Part shown: in pieces, positions 43,135-53,100 of the stretch | Layout of the letters: each line of letters opens with the position of its first letter | Position numbering within the stretch: position 1 is the stretch's first letter | Assembly: GCA_020444265.1 (NCBI GenBank) | Contig: JAHLLH010000007.1 | Coordinates: forward strand, 1-64,000 | Length of the DNA stretch: 64,000 bases | Direction of reading: 5' to 3' | From: a bacterium | GTDB lineage: Bacteria > Electryoneota > Electryoneia > Electryoneales > Electryoneaceae | Notes under the pieces: generated by a model | What the model saw: the letters and a program-made list of their open reading frames with translations, nothing else | Databases searched by the model: none | What the model was told of the DNA's origin: nothing | Program-made: the position numbers and the translations under genes

Positions 43135-44820
43135 ATGAAGAAGATCGTGGAATGTGTTCCGAACATCAGTGAAGGTCGTGACCAGGCAGTGATCGATGCT
43201 TGCGCGAACGCTGCAGCAGCGGTGGAGGGTGTTACGCTGCTGGATGTCGATCCTGGTGCCGACACCAACCGTACCGTCATCACCTTCGCCGGAGAACCGG
43301 ATGCGGTCGTCGAGGCGGCCTTCCGCCTGATCGAGGTCTCCACCCAGCTCATCGACATGACCAGGCAAACCGGCGCACACCCACGTGCCGGTGCCACCGA
43401 TGTCTGCCCCTTTGTGCCGGTCGCCAACATGACGATGGATGAGTGTGTGGAACTGGCGAAACAGCTTGGGGAACGAGTCGGCAAGGAACTTGATGTACCG
43501 GTCTACCTCTACGAATTCGCCGCCAGCAAAGAAGAGTGGCGCAACCTCGCCGTGGTCCGAAAAGGCGAGTACGAGGCGCTTCCGCAGAAAATGAAGGACC
43601 CGGAATGGAAACCGGACTTCGGCCCGCACGAGTTCCGACCCAAATTCGGCGCGATACATATCAGCGCACGGAAATTCCTCAGCGCCTACAACATTAATCT
43701 GAACACCCGCCACGCCCGGATCGCGAAGGACATCGCCCTGATCATCCGTGAAAAGGGGCATGTGAAGCGTGACGATAAGCGCGAAATTATCCGTGATGAA
43801 AACGGAAAAACGACCAAGATTCCGGGCCTGTTTCAGCACTGTAAAGCGGCGGGTTGGTACCTGGAGGAGTGGAAGCAGGCGCAGGTGACCATGAACCTGA
43901 CAGACTCCGACATCACCGCGCCTCACCAGGTCTTCGACAAGGTCTGCGACATCGCGGGCGAGATGGGTTGCCGTGTCACCGGAAGTGAAATTGTTGGCCT
44001 GATTCCGCTCAAGCCGATGCTCGATGCGGGTCGTTTTTTCCTCGCCAAGCAGGGCCGTTCAACAGCTGTAGAGGAACGAGAGCTGGTCCGTGTCGCGATC
44101 GAATCGATGGGCTTGAACGATATGACCGAGTTCGATCCCGACAAGAAAATTGTCGAATATGCGATTGCAGAGAAACGGTCGGATCGTCTCGTCGATATGA
44201 CGATCACCAGGTTCAACAATGTCCTCGCCTCAGAATCCCCTGCCCCGGGCGGTGGGTCGGTCGCCGCGCTGGCAGGATCGCTCGGTGCCAGCCTCGCGAC
44301 GATGGTTTCAAACCTGACGCATGGCAAAATCGGCTATGAAGAGGTCTGGGCGGAGATGGAAGAGGTCGGCGTCAAAGGTCAAAGTCTAAAGGACCGCCTG
44401 CTGAAAGCGATCGATGATGACACCGATAGCTTCAATGCGGTCATGGCAGCAATGCGTTTGCCGAAGAAGACGGACGAAGAAATTGAGGCGCGTGACCTCG
44501 CGATCGACGAGGCGAACAAGGCGGCGACCCTGATTCCGTATACCGTCTGCGAAATGTCCCTCGAATGTTTCGACCTGATCGATGTGGTTGCAGCAAAGGG
44601 GAATGTGAACAGCGTGTCGGATGGTGGTGTGGCGGCACTCTGCGCCCATGCTGGTGTCTATGGGGCGGCGTTAAATGTGCGCATCAACGTTCCCGGTATC
44701 CAGGACAAGGTCTTTGTCAAGAAGATGCTGGATGGTATCGACAGCATGATGAAGCAGGCCGATGAGCGACGCGACGCTGTGCTTGCCCAGGTTGACAAAG
44801 TTCTGGCTGCAAGCGAATAG
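43135..44820 (+). CDS. ftcD: Bifunctional glutamate formimidoyltransferase / formimidoyl-THF cyclodeaminase
   Basis: A 561-residue fusion of the two last steps of histidine degradation to glutamate and methenyl-THF. The N-terminal transferase (to about 300) shows VECVPNISEGRD, the HPRAGATDVCPFVP motif and GPHEFRPKFGA. The C-terminal cyclodeaminase shows ESPAPGGGSVAALAGSLGASLA and a helical bundle to the end. Bifunctional forms are known from animals and some bacteria. No other hut gene is in the window, so the substrate may come from elsewhere. It has its own ribosome site (GGAG) and is not obviously in an operon. Confidence 0.93.
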   Translation: MKKIVECVPNISEGRDQAVIDACANAAAAVEGVTLLDVDPGADTNRTVITFAGEPDAVVEAAFRLIEVSTQLIDMTRQTGAHPRAGATDVCPFVPVANMTMDECVELAKQLGERVGKELDVPVYLYEFAASKEEWRNLAVVRKGEYEALPQKMKDPEWKPDFGPHEFRPKFGAIHISARKFLSAYNINLNTRHARIAKDIALIIREKGHVKRDDKREIIRDENGKTTKIPGLFQHCKAAGWYLEEWKQAQVTMNLTDSDITAPHQVFDKVCDIAGEMGCRVTGSEIVGLIPLKPMLDAGRFFLAKQGRSTAVEERELVRVAIESMGLNDMTEFDPDKKIVEYAIAEKRSDRLVDMTITRFNNVLASESPAPGGGSVAALAGSLGASLATMVSNLTHGKIGYEEVWAEMEEVGVKGQSLKDRLLKAIDDDTDSFNAVMAAMRLPKKTDEEIEARDLAIDEANKAATLIPYTVCEMSLECFDLIDVVAAKGNVNSVSDGGVAALCAHAGVYGAALNVRINVPGIQDKVFVKKMLDGIDSMMKQADERRDAVLAQVDKVLAASE

Positions 44821-45351
44821 ACTGTTCCGTCAGGTCCTTAGCGAAGCGGAGACCTGACGGTGGGTGGCCCGAGATTTCAGTCCCGGGTTTCATTCTGATT
44901 GGTCTGACGCGGAAGGACACTGTGTCATGCCCAGGTCCCATGTCCACCGCAGATGGGCAATGAAGTTGGTGTTGGGGCCGTCGGGCATCCCCGATGGCGG
45001 TGCGAGGAGGAAGGGGATCCCCGACGCGCTGGTGGCAGCCTGCGGCTGCAAGGCCGTTGACACGGCCTGTCGCGCTGGGGATGACAGACCCGTTCCGTCA
45101 GGTCTTTAGCGAAGCGGAGACCTGACGGGGACTCGGCGCTGGCTGTGTCGTTCGGATTCAAGGTTTCGTTTTCATAGACAACTCTAGATGCTGGATTCCG
45201 GGTCAAGCCCGGAATGACAAGCAACGTTCCATCAGGCCCCCGAGCCTGACGGTCTTTCGCGCGCAAGCGCACGATCTTGCGTCAGACGTGGGCGTCTGAC
45301 GCAACCGTACTACAACAGTTCCGGTTCAAAAAACGATAGACGGAGGCAATT
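44821..45351. repeat. Repeat-rich intergenic region upstream of the M29 peptidase gene
   Basis: No gene. Two near-identical hairpins, CCGTCAGGTC...GACCTGACGG with a TTAGCGAAGCGGA loop, occur at 44827-44860 and 45095-45128. Also present are a GGTGGCCCGAGATTTCAGT element (about 44862-44888), a CTGGATTCCGGGTCAAGCCC palindrome (about 45191-45218), and two more small inverted repeats up to 45304. Confidence 0.65.
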
Positions 45352-46476
45352 GTGCACGATCCACGGCATGACAAGCTGGCAGAGCTCCTGGTCACCTATT
45401 CGACCGAAGTCAAGCCGGGCGAGAAAGTGTTGATCGAGGCGTACGACACCCCGATCGAGTTCATCGACTCCCTGATTAAAGCGGTCTACAAGGCTGGCGG
45501 CTACCCGCTGCTCGAACTCAAGTACAACCACCTGCTGCGCAGCCTGCTGATGGGTGCCTCGAAGGAATCCCTTGCGGCGATGCAGGACACCGAGCTGCAC
45601 CGGATGAAGAATATGGATGCCTTCATCGGTGTCCGCGGCTACAGCAATGCTAAAGAGCTGTCGGACCTGCCGAGCGAAAAGAACGCCCTGTGGGGCACCG
45701 AGGTCTTCCAGCCGGTACATGCCAACGAGCGAGTTCCCAACACCAAGTGGGTCGTCCTGCGTTACCCGACCCCCTCGATGGCGATGATGGCCAACATGTC
45801 CACCGAAGCGTTTGAAGAGTACTACTTCAACGTGACCGCCGGGGTCGACTACAAAAAGATGTCCGAGATGATGGACCCGGCCGCCGATTTTATGCGCAAT
45901 GCCGACAAGGTCCACATCAAGGGTCCGGGTACTGACTTGACCTTCTCGATCAAGGGTATTGGCGCGGTGAAGTGCGATGGTCAGCGCAATATTCCGGACG
46001 GCGAAGTTTACTCTTGCCCCGTGCGCGATACGGTCAACGGCACCATCTCCTACAACACGCCTTCGACCTACCACGGTTTCACCTTCAAGGATGTGGTGCT
46101 GCGGTTTGAGAACGGCAAAATTGTCGAGGCAACCTCCAACGATACCAAACGGATCAACGAGGTTTTCGACACGGATGAGGGCGCACGCTACATCGGCGAG
46201 TTCGCGCTGGGCTGCAACCCCTACATCAACTTCGCGATGGACGAGATCCTCTTTGACGAGAAGATCGGCGGCTCGTTCCACTTTACCCCGGGCAATGCGT
46301 ACGACGATACCGACAATGGCAACCGTTCCGCGGTCCATTGGGACCTCGTCTGCAACCAGACCCCGGAGTACGGCGGCGGCGAGATCTGGATTGACGATCA
46401 GCTGATCCGCAAAGATGGCGTCTTTGTCCACGACTCGTTCAAGGGCCTCAACCCCGAGAACCTGATCGCGAAGTAA
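45352..46476 (+). CDS. M29-family aminopeptidase
   Basis: A metal-dependent aminopeptidase of 374 residues (aminopeptidase T/AmpS family), probably cytoplasmic. NIPDGEVYSCP, IGEFALGCNP, FHFTPGNAYDD and VHWDLVC carry the expected Glu, Glu, His and Asp/His metal ligands in order. The GTG start at 45352 follows GGAGG at a spacing of five bases; no ATG fits nearby. The C-terminus (DSFKGLNPENLIAK) is normal. The gene is monocistronic and ends before the terminator hairpin at 46513. Confidence 0.9.
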   Translation: MHDPRHDKLAELLVTYSTEVKPGEKVLIEAYDTPIEFIDSLIKAVYKAGGYPLLELKYNHLLRSLLMGASKESLAAMQDTELHRMKNMDAFIGVRGYSNAKELSDLPSEKNALWGTEVFQPVHANERVPNTKWVVLRYPTPSMAMMANMSTEAFEEYYFNVTAGVDYKKMSEMMDPAADFMRNADKVHIKGPGTDLTFSIKGIGAVKCDGQRNIPDGEVYSCPVRDTVNGTISYNTPSTYHGFTFKDVVLRFENGKIVEATSNDTKRINEVFDTDEGARYIGEFALGCNPYINFAMDEILFDEKIGGSFHFTPGNAYDDTDNGNRSAVHWDLVCNQTPEYGGGEIWIDDQLIRKDGVFVHDSFKGLNPENLIAK

Positions 46477-46480
46477 AAGA

Positions 46481-46602
46481 CATTGCGAGGCGGCTCATTG
46501 CACCAACGAATCAACCCCCTTCCTTGTGGCAGCATTCTGCCGGCGGAAGGGGGTTGCTTTGTCATCCGGCGACGCTTTGCGCCGGGGCGATTCCTCGCAA
46601 TG
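46481..46602. repeat. Inverted-repeat element enclosing a terminator
   Basis: CATTGCGAGG at 46481-46490 and CCTCGCAATG at 46593-46602 are exact inverted repeats, the same ends as the 141-bp elements at 53607 and 54783. The interior differs and contains the terminator hairpin of the peptidase gene. Confidence 0.55.
46513..46560 (+). terminator. Intrinsic terminator of the M29 peptidase gene
   Basis: An 11-bp stem (46513-46523 with 46545-46555) with a long loop, followed by GCTTTGT. The T-tract is short. Confidence 0.6.
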
Positions 46603-46687
46603 ACTTAGCTGTCCAATAAGGTGTGCCTGATCACACATTCTCCGTTCTCTACCTCGCTATTTTCCTTCACCCATGAAGGAGAACCCG

Positions 46688-47302
46688 ATGACCGCTGACA
46701 TCCTGATCGCCGAAACCCCACGTCTGCAACTGGTGGTTCCTTCGCCGGAACGGGCGGAGGAGTTCTGCGCCTATGTGGAGCGTAATCTTGACTTCCATCG
46801 CTCGTCCATGCCCTCGCCACCCAAAGGATTTGAAACAAGCGCCTTCTGGCGGGATCGTCTCGCAGAAAGGTTTCACCATCACAAAGCGGGCCGTCTCCAC
46901 GGTTTCGCGATTCTCTGCGATGGGCAGCTGGTCGGGGATATGAGCTTCACCCAGATTATGGGCGAACCCCAGCATTCAACGGTGCTCGGCTACAAGCTGG
47001 ATCGTTCAGTGGAAGGCAGGGGGTATATGCAGGAAGCGCTCGGCGCGGCGTTGGCGTGGATGTTTGACGAGCGGAAACGTCACAGGATCGAAGCGAATGT
47101 CCGTCCGAATAACAAGCGATCCCTCGCCCTGCTCGAACGGTTGGGCTTCATCATCGAGGGGTATTCCCACAGCTACCTTCGTCTCGATGGCCGATGGTGC
47201 GACCATGTCCGTCTTGCCCTCTTTAATCCTCGCGAGGTTCAGGTGATACCATCTTCGCTTGACCTTTCCCTTGCGTTAGGCAAATCGATGTCCCAAGCTT
47301 AA
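46688..47302 (+). CDS. RimJ/RimL-type GNAT acetyltransferase
   Basis: A 204-residue GNAT protein of the ribosomal-protein N-acetyltransferase type (RimJ/RimL/YdaF). TPRLQLVVPSPERAEEF begins the fold, LGYKLDRSVEGRGYMQEALGAALAW is the acetyl-CoA-binding motif A, and IEANVRPNNKRSLALLERLGF is motif B. The ATG at 46688 follows AAGGAG at 46676-46681; the ATG at 46673 lies on that site. The substrate is unknown. It lies four bases before the DUF72 gene, in the same transcript. Confidence 0.9.
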   Translation: MTADILIAETPRLQLVVPSPERAEEFCAYVERNLDFHRSSMPSPPKGFETSAFWRDRLAERFHHHKAGRLHGFAILCDGQLVGDMSFTQIMGEPQHSTVLGYKLDRSVEGRGYMQEALGAALAWMFDERKRHRIEANVRPNNKRSLALLERLGFIIEGYSHSYLRLDGRWCDHVRLALFNPREVQVIPSSLDLSLALGKSMSQA

Positions 47303-47306
47303 CACC

Positions 47307-48188
47307 ATGCAGAGTCATCTTTTCACCGCGAAACCGGAACATGATCCGGATGATATTGTCTGGTTCGGTTCCTCCTCCTTCTCCGAAAAGGACTGGGTCG
47401 GACCCTTTTACCCGCCCGGCACCAAACCGGCCGACTACCTCTCTTTCTATGCGCAGCATTACCGGACTGTCGAGATCGATGCCACCTACTATGCCGTTCC
47501 CAGCGCACGGACCGTGCAAGGATGGGCGGACAAGGTGCCGGAGGGGTTCATCTTCTCGGCGAAGTTCCCGAAGCAGATTGTCCACTGCGGTGAGGGACCG
47601 AAGCCGGATGGCAGCAAGATCCTGATGCCCGATGCCACCTACGCCGTGCGGGACCGTTTTCTGGAAGTGATGAGTTTGCTCGGTGCCAAGGCGGGACCGC
47701 TGCTGATCCAGTTCCCCTATCTGGCGAAGGCGGCCTTTTCATCCGTTGATGAGTTTATCGAACGATTGGACCGTTTCCTCGAGGATCTACCCCGTGATTT
47801 CGAATTTGCTGTTGAAATCCGCAACAAGTGGTGGCTGAAGGAACCGTTTATCGAGCTGCTGCGACGTCACAAGGTTGCCCTGACCCTGGTGGATCAGGCT
47901 TGGATGCCGATGGCGGACGAGCTGGCAGAAAAGCATGATCCGTGGACGGTGAACTGGGGGTATATCCGTCTCCTGGGCGACCGCAAAGAGATCGAGGAGG
48001 TCACGACCTCCTGGGACAAAGAAGTGATCAACCACGATGATCGCTTGGAGCGCTGGGCGCGATTCATGGCTCAGCAAGAGGGACGTGCGGAACGTCTCTA
48101 CATATACAGCAACAACCACTATGCCGGTCACAGCCCCACAACCATCGCAAAGTTGCGCGCGATGTATGCGAGGGAGTTGGGACTGTAG
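47307..48188 (+). CDS. DUF72-family protein
   Basis: A 293-residue TIM-barrel protein of the YecE/DUF72 family with no established biochemical role. FGSSSFSEKDWVGPFYPPGT and YRTVEIDATYYAVPS are the signature N-terminal blocks. FAVEIRNKWWL and RLYIYSNNHYAGHSPTTI match the later conserved strands with His and Asn residues lining the pocket. It is co-transcribed with the GNAT gene before it (gap of four bases) and is convergent with the toxin gene at 48277. Confidence 0.9.
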   Translation: MQSHLFTAKPEHDPDDIVWFGSSSFSEKDWVGPFYPPGTKPADYLSFYAQHYRTVEIDATYYAVPSARTVQGWADKVPEGFIFSAKFPKQIVHCGEGPKPDGSKILMPDATYAVRDRFLEVMSLLGAKAGPLLIQFPYLAKAAFSSVDEFIERLDRFLEDLPRDFEFAVEIRNKWWLKEPFIELLRRHKVALTLVDQAWMPMADELAEKHDPWTVNWGYIRLLGDRKEIEEVTTSWDKEVINHDDRLERWARFMAQQEGRAERLYIYSNNHYAGHSPTTIAKLRAMYARELGL

Positions 48189-48276
48189 AGGTGGGTGGAC
48201 CGACCTGCAATTAAAATGGGGCCTCATGGCCCCCGACCATCCTGATAAGGAATGTCCGGCTGCCGCCGGCCTACAT

Positions 48277-48546
48277 CTAATCCCCCGCCGTTGGCTCCAC
48301 CAACCGACGCAAATCCTCATTCCCGGCGACCTTCAATACGAGAATCTGCTGCTGCTGGTGCAACTCCAGGATGACCAGCCGCTGGTCGTCGACACGTAAC
48401 CGTCGCAAACGTTTTGTCTTGTCGCCCTCCGGCACAGCAAGCGCGGCTTCCTTTTCGATCTGCTGGATGACACGGCGCTGACGGCGCAGGTCGAGACGCG
48501 CGAGCTGTTCGTGGGCGGTCGGGCCGAATTGGACACTGTAGGCCAT
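48277..48546 (-). CDS. RelE/ParE-type toxin
   Basis: An 89-residue toxin of the RelE superfamily, normally an mRNA interferase or gyrase inhibitor. SVQFGPTAHEQLARLD at the N-terminus, KTKRLRRLRVDDQRLVILEL in the core and ILVLKVAGNEDLRRL at the end fit the fold. The usual Y-R-x-R-V-G-D-Y-R segment is reduced, and the final His/Tyr of many RelE proteins is missing, so catalytic activity is uncertain. The gene is ten bases after the antitoxin gene, in the antitoxin-first order. Confidence 0.85.
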   Translation of the reverse strand: MAYSVQFGPTAHEQLARLDLRRQRRVIQQIEKEAALAVPEGDKTKRLRRLRVDDQRLVILELHQQQQILVLKVAGNEDLRRLVEPTAGD

Positions 48547-48556
48547 GATCTCCCCC

Positions 48557-48811
48557 TCACAGACCGAGCTGTTGTTTCAGTTCTTCCAGCGAGACAGTTC
48601 CCTGTTCCTGCGCCTCTTTCAGCGCGTTACGGGCATCGTCCAGGTCGATCCGTGTCTCGAGATCATTCAGCAGGGAGAGGTCGCCCATCGGGACGACTGC
48701 GGCCAGCTCTTTGCCGTGACGATGGATCATGACCCGTTCCCCGCCAAAGGCAACCTGGTTAATCAACTCCGCGAAATTCTGACGGGCTTCGCTCGCCGTC
48801 TTCTCAATCAT
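48557..48811 (-). CDS. Phd/YefM-type antitoxin
   Basis: An 84-residue antitoxin with the N-terminal Phd/YefM DNA-binding fold (TASEARQNFAELINQVAFGGERVMIHRHGKELAAVVPM) and a C-terminal toxin-neutralising helix (LDDARNALKEAQEQG). ATG 48811 follows GGAGGG; the longer frame to 48904 would add residues unlike the family. It is expected to bind its own promoter and repress the pair. The inverted repeats at 48919-49058 lie just upstream but belong to a dispersed family. Confidence 0.88.
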   Translation of the reverse strand: MIEKTASEARQNFAELINQVAFGGERVMIHRHGKELAAVVPMGDLSLLNDLETRIDLDDARNALKEAQEQGTVSLEELKQQLGL

Positions 48812-48918
48812 GCACCCTCCAACGACACGGTTCTGTTCGTTTTGTACAAAAGAAAGGTAGAGTGAGCGAGGCAGGGGGACAAGAGCTGGAGGCTGGATGG
48901 CCACAATCGCAGGGAGAT

Positions 48919-49058
48919 GTCATCCCGGGCTTGACCCGGGATCCAGCTGAGACTCTTGGGCAGGGGGAGAGAGTGCCATCCGGGTTCGTAATGCAGGGGT
49001 CGAGGGATCTTCTCCTGTGTCACTCGGATTCTGGATCCCGGATCAAGCCCGGGATGAC
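48919..49058. repeat. Inverted pair of CTGGATCCCGGGTCA palindromes
   Basis: GTCATCCCGGGCTTGACCCG at 48919 and its inverted counterpart ending GCCCGGGATGAC at 49058 face each other across about 84 bases. Each is also a palindrome. They lie between the antitoxin gene and the radical SAM gene. Confidence 0.65.
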
Positions 49059-49078
49059 ACCTCAGGCCACACTTCCCC

Positions 49079-50098
49079 TTACATCTCCTTCCGCGGTTCC
49101 CACTTCCGCACGGTATGGGGCGCACGAAACTTCTGCATCCAGCCATTGGTCAAGCCGTAGTGGTGCATCGCTTTGATGGCGCGGCCGTACTCGATCGCGC
49201 TGAGGGGACGGCCCAGGGCGGGGTGGTCGCTGACCGGTTCGATGGGGAAGTACTGGCACATCAGGCTAACCGCGGTATCTTGTCCGACTTGTTCGGAGAT
49301 TGTTTGCAACACATGGTCGGTGTCGCTCAACCCGCCGGGCAGGACAAGATGCCGCACGATCAACCCCTGTTTGGCAACGCCTTCTTCGTCCAGCGCAAGC
49401 GGCCCTACTTGACGTTTCATCTCGTGGATCGCCGCCAGGCTCCGAGTGAAATGATCTTTGGGACCGGAGAGTCTGCCCGCATCATCGCTGCCGTATTTCA
49501 GGTCGGGGAGGTAGACATCAATCAGGCCGTCCAGCAGACGAAGCGTCTCGACATTTTCATACCCACCGCAGTTGTAGATGATCGGCAGGTCGAGGCCCTC
49601 GTCCCAGGCGAGGATCAACGCCTCCAGAACTGGTGCAATCTGGGGAGTTGGGGTGACCAGGTTGATGTTATGCGCTCCCTCGCGTGCGAGACGGATCATC
49701 TTCGCCGCGAGGGTTTTCGGTGTGACCGGGCGTCCGTGATGCAGCTTGCTGAACATGAAGTTCTGGCAGAAGGGACAGTGCAGGTTGCAACCGGTGAAAA
49801 AGACGGTCCCGCTACCACGTTCCCCACTGATGACCGGCTCTTCGCCATGGTGCAACGAGGTGCTGGAAAGGTAGAGTCGTCCATCGAGCCCACACTCGCC
49901 CAAGTCACCCCGCAGGCGACGGGCTTCGCACTCCCACGCGCAGAGACGGCAACTCGCAAGGAGACGCTTCAAGCTCGGGAGCCGTTTACGAGCCTCGGTG
50001 GCTCTCTGTGTGAACGGGATCAACTCACGGTCTCCAAAAGATACCCACATTCTTTTGTAAGGACTGAAATTACGAGATTCTGGGGTTCCCAACATCAT
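49079..50098 (-). CDS. Radical SAM protein (PflA/PflX-like, COG1313 type)
   Basis: A 339-residue iron-sulfur enzyme. An N-terminal Cys-containing segment (CRLCAWECEARRLRGDLGEC) precedes the radical SAM motif GCNLHCPFCQN (CxxxCxxC), after which the barrel continues (INLVTPTPQIAP, IIYNCGGYE, YLPDLKYG). This matches the uncharacterised pyruvate-formate-lyase-activase-like group found in many anaerobes and mixed lineages. The substrate is unknown. It is a single gene on the minus strand, divergent from the secreted metallopeptidase with only 84 bases between. Confidence 0.87.
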   Translation of the reverse strand: MMLGTPESRNFSPYKRMWVSFGDRELIPFTQRATEARKRLPSLKRLLASCRLCAWECEARRLRGDLGECGLDGRLYLSSTSLHHGEEPVISGERGSGTVFFTGCNLHCPFCQNFMFSKLHHGRPVTPKTLAAKMIRLAREGAHNINLVTPTPQIAPVLEALILAWDEGLDLPIIYNCGGYENVETLRLLDGLIDVYLPDLKYGSDDAGRLSGPKDHFTRSLAAIHEMKRQVGPLALDEEGVAKQGLIVRHLVLPGGLSDTDHVLQTISEQVGQDTAVSLMCQYFPIEPVSDHPALGRPLSAIEYGRAIKAMHHYGLTNGWMQKFRAPHTVRKWEPRKEM

Positions 50099-50182
50099 GC
50101 TTGCTCCCCTCCGGGCGACCCTCTACATTGTAAGACTTGGCCAACAATGGGGAATGGCCGACCTACATAACAGGGCTGACCG

Positions 50183-53100
50183 ATGATTTTGAGACGTTTT
50201 TCAACACGGCTCACCGCACTCTTGCTTGCCGTGGCAGTATTCGCCTTTACCCATACAACCCTGTATGCGAAGAAGGCCCCGGAAGCGCCAGCAACGCTGC
50301 AAGTGCAGCAGATCAGCGAACGCGCTTCGTTTTCAACCGCCAACAAGCGGATCGACAGCACCACCGGCGAAACCCTCGCCTGGTATGGCGTGAACCAGCC
50401 GACCTCACAGGCTACCCCGGAGCTGGCAGCGCGCGGATTTGTTCAGGACAATGCAGCGCAATTCGGCAAAACCGCCGTTTCCGATATGCGGCTTCTAATG
50501 GTAAAGAACAGCCGTGGCGGACACCATGTCCACCTGCAGCAGACCTTCCAGGGCATTCCGGTGTACAACGCGCTCTTCAATGTTTCGATGAACCGTGACC
50601 GTGACATCACCATGGTTTCGGCGAACCCGTATTCCGGCTTCTCACTTGCGACCACGTCGCCTTCGATCAGCAGCAGCACCGCCCTGACCAGCACCGAGGT
50701 GCTGCTTGGCGCGAAAGAATGCCTCGAAGAGATTCCCGTGGTCCGCTTGAACGGTTTCCGCAGCGACCATGGGTCGGACCACCTCGCCTGGGTCGTCAAC
50801 TACCCGACCCTCGAGCCGATGGGCGACTGGATTGTGATCTGGGATGCCACCACCGGGGAGCACCTGGCGACCTACGACCAGATGCGCTACGAAGATGGAA
50901 CCGGGCATGCGTTTAACCCGGATCCAGTCACCACAGCCGGGGTCAATTATGGGGGAAGCTACTCGGACAACAACGATGGCGACAATACGCAATTGAACGC
51001 GGAACGGGTCGAAGTGGACCTTCTCGACCTCACCTTCAGCAATGGTGCGTATCGTCTAACCGGCCCCTTTGTCAACATCTTCAACTTTGAATCCCCGAAC
51101 GACACGCCCGTGTCGAGCCCGACGTTGGATGGCTTCTCTTTCACGCGCGCTGAGCAGGGCTTCGAAGATGTGAACGTCTACTACCACATTGACACCTGGC
51201 AGCGTCACATCCAGTCGCTTGGGTTCATGGACTTGCAGAATAACTCGATCGTCGCCGACCCGCACGGACTCAACGGCGATGATAACTCCCACTACATCCC
51301 GTCGCAAAATCGTATCGCATGGGGTGAAGGTGGTGTCGACGATGCTGAAGATGCCGACGTGGTCATCCACGAGTATGGCCATGCGCTGCACCATGCGGCG
51401 ACTCCGGGAAACTGGAGCTTCGACATGCGCAGCATCTCGGAAGGATTTGGTGACTACGAAGCGGTGACCTACAGCGCCCGCCTCTCAGATTACCACAACA
51501 CGTGGGTCTTTAACTGGGACGGTCACAACAGCTTCTGGAATGGGCGTACGGTGATCACCGGATCAACCTATCCGGGTGGTTGGGGCAATTCCAACATTTA
51601 CACCAACGGGACCATCTGGTCGAACGCTCTTTGGTTGATGCGTGAATCGCTCGATCCGGACACCGCAGACGCGATTGTCTTCCAGGGTCTCTATTACCAG
51701 AGTGCCAGCGGAACCGTGGTTGACGCTGCACAGGGCTTGCTCCAGGGCGAGCTGGATCTCTTTGATGGACGGTACCGGAGCGAAGTTTACGCCGCGCTTG
51801 CCGCCAAGGGATTTGTCGAGCCTGCCGGTGATATTACTGGTACGGTGACCGACATCATCACGGAAGAGCCGATTGCCGGAGCGCTGATCGAGTTGGAAGG
51901 GGATGATTCATTCACGACCGCTTCCGATGATGAAGGCATCTTCGGCTTCCAGTCGATTGTCGCGGGTGATTACACGATCACCATCAGCGCGGACGGCTAC
52001 GGTTTCTACACCGACTTTATCACCGTCACATCCGGCGGGTTGATCGAGATTGACGCGGAGCTTGGGAATGTGGAAGCGGAACTCGATCCGACTGCGATCG
52101 AGGTGACCGTCCCGACCAATGCGGTTCTCGATACAAGCTTCACCATCAACAACCTTGGCGGTCCGCTGGAGTGGGGTTCGAAACTTCGCCCCGCTGGTGT
52201 GGAACCCTTCGAGCCGTTCGAGAATTACGGCGAGTTTGGTGTTCAGGATGTCACCGGGGACAACCGGATTGCTGGTGTGACCATGTTCAATGGCATGCTG
52301 CTGGTGTCCGGTGGCAATGGTTCTGAACAACCAAACAAGATCTACAAGCTGACGGCCGATGGTACCCTGCTGGGCAGCTTCGATCAACCTTCGACCTCGT
52401 CCAGCGGCTACTACGATCTCACTACAGATGGCACCCTGATCTACGGGTCAGAAGGAACGGATATTGTCGGGTTCGATATGAATGGCGTCCCACAGGATAC
52501 CATTCCCGGCCCATTCAATCCGAACCGTGCCCTCGCCTATGATTCCGATCATGACTGGTTCTGGGCAGCGGACAACTCCTCCGGCCTGGCCGCGGTCAAT
52601 CGTGACGGCGAGGTGCAGGTCGAGATTCCCTTTGGCACACTGGTCAAGGGTATGGGCTACTTCCCGAGCGCACCGGGTGGCTACAAGCTGTATGTCAGCA
52701 GTGCCGCCACCGGCCAGCTTTGCCGCATGTCCTTCTTCGACCCGGAATCGGGCGAGTATGGCGGCTACGAGGATCTGCCCTACAACGCTACGGTCTACGG
52801 CAGCGAAGTGATTGCCGGCCTCGAAGATGCGGAAGACCTCTGGCTGAACGCTGCGATCACCTATTCGATCCAGGATGGCTACCGTCTGACCCTCGAGAAA
52901 CTCGACTGGGCGGTTCCCTATATCACCCTGTCCCCGGCGTCTGGCACGATCGAGACCCAGGGAGAGGCGTTGATTTCGATGAGTATTGACGGCAGAATGC
53001 TGCCGGGCGATGTGGACTATGAGGTCGACCTGCTGATTGACTACATGAATGGCGACGGCAGCATCACCATGCCGATCACCGTCCACTCGCAACTGGTGAG

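Noticed and set aside
44821-45351. Possible CRISPR array
   Set aside because: The repeats are palindromic, differ in type, are irregularly spaced and have no cas genes nearby.
45310-46431. Minus-strand open frame of 373 codons opposite the M29 peptidase gene
   Set aside because: The plus-strand frame carries all metal ligands of the family; the complement has a Val/His/Arg/Gly-biased composition.
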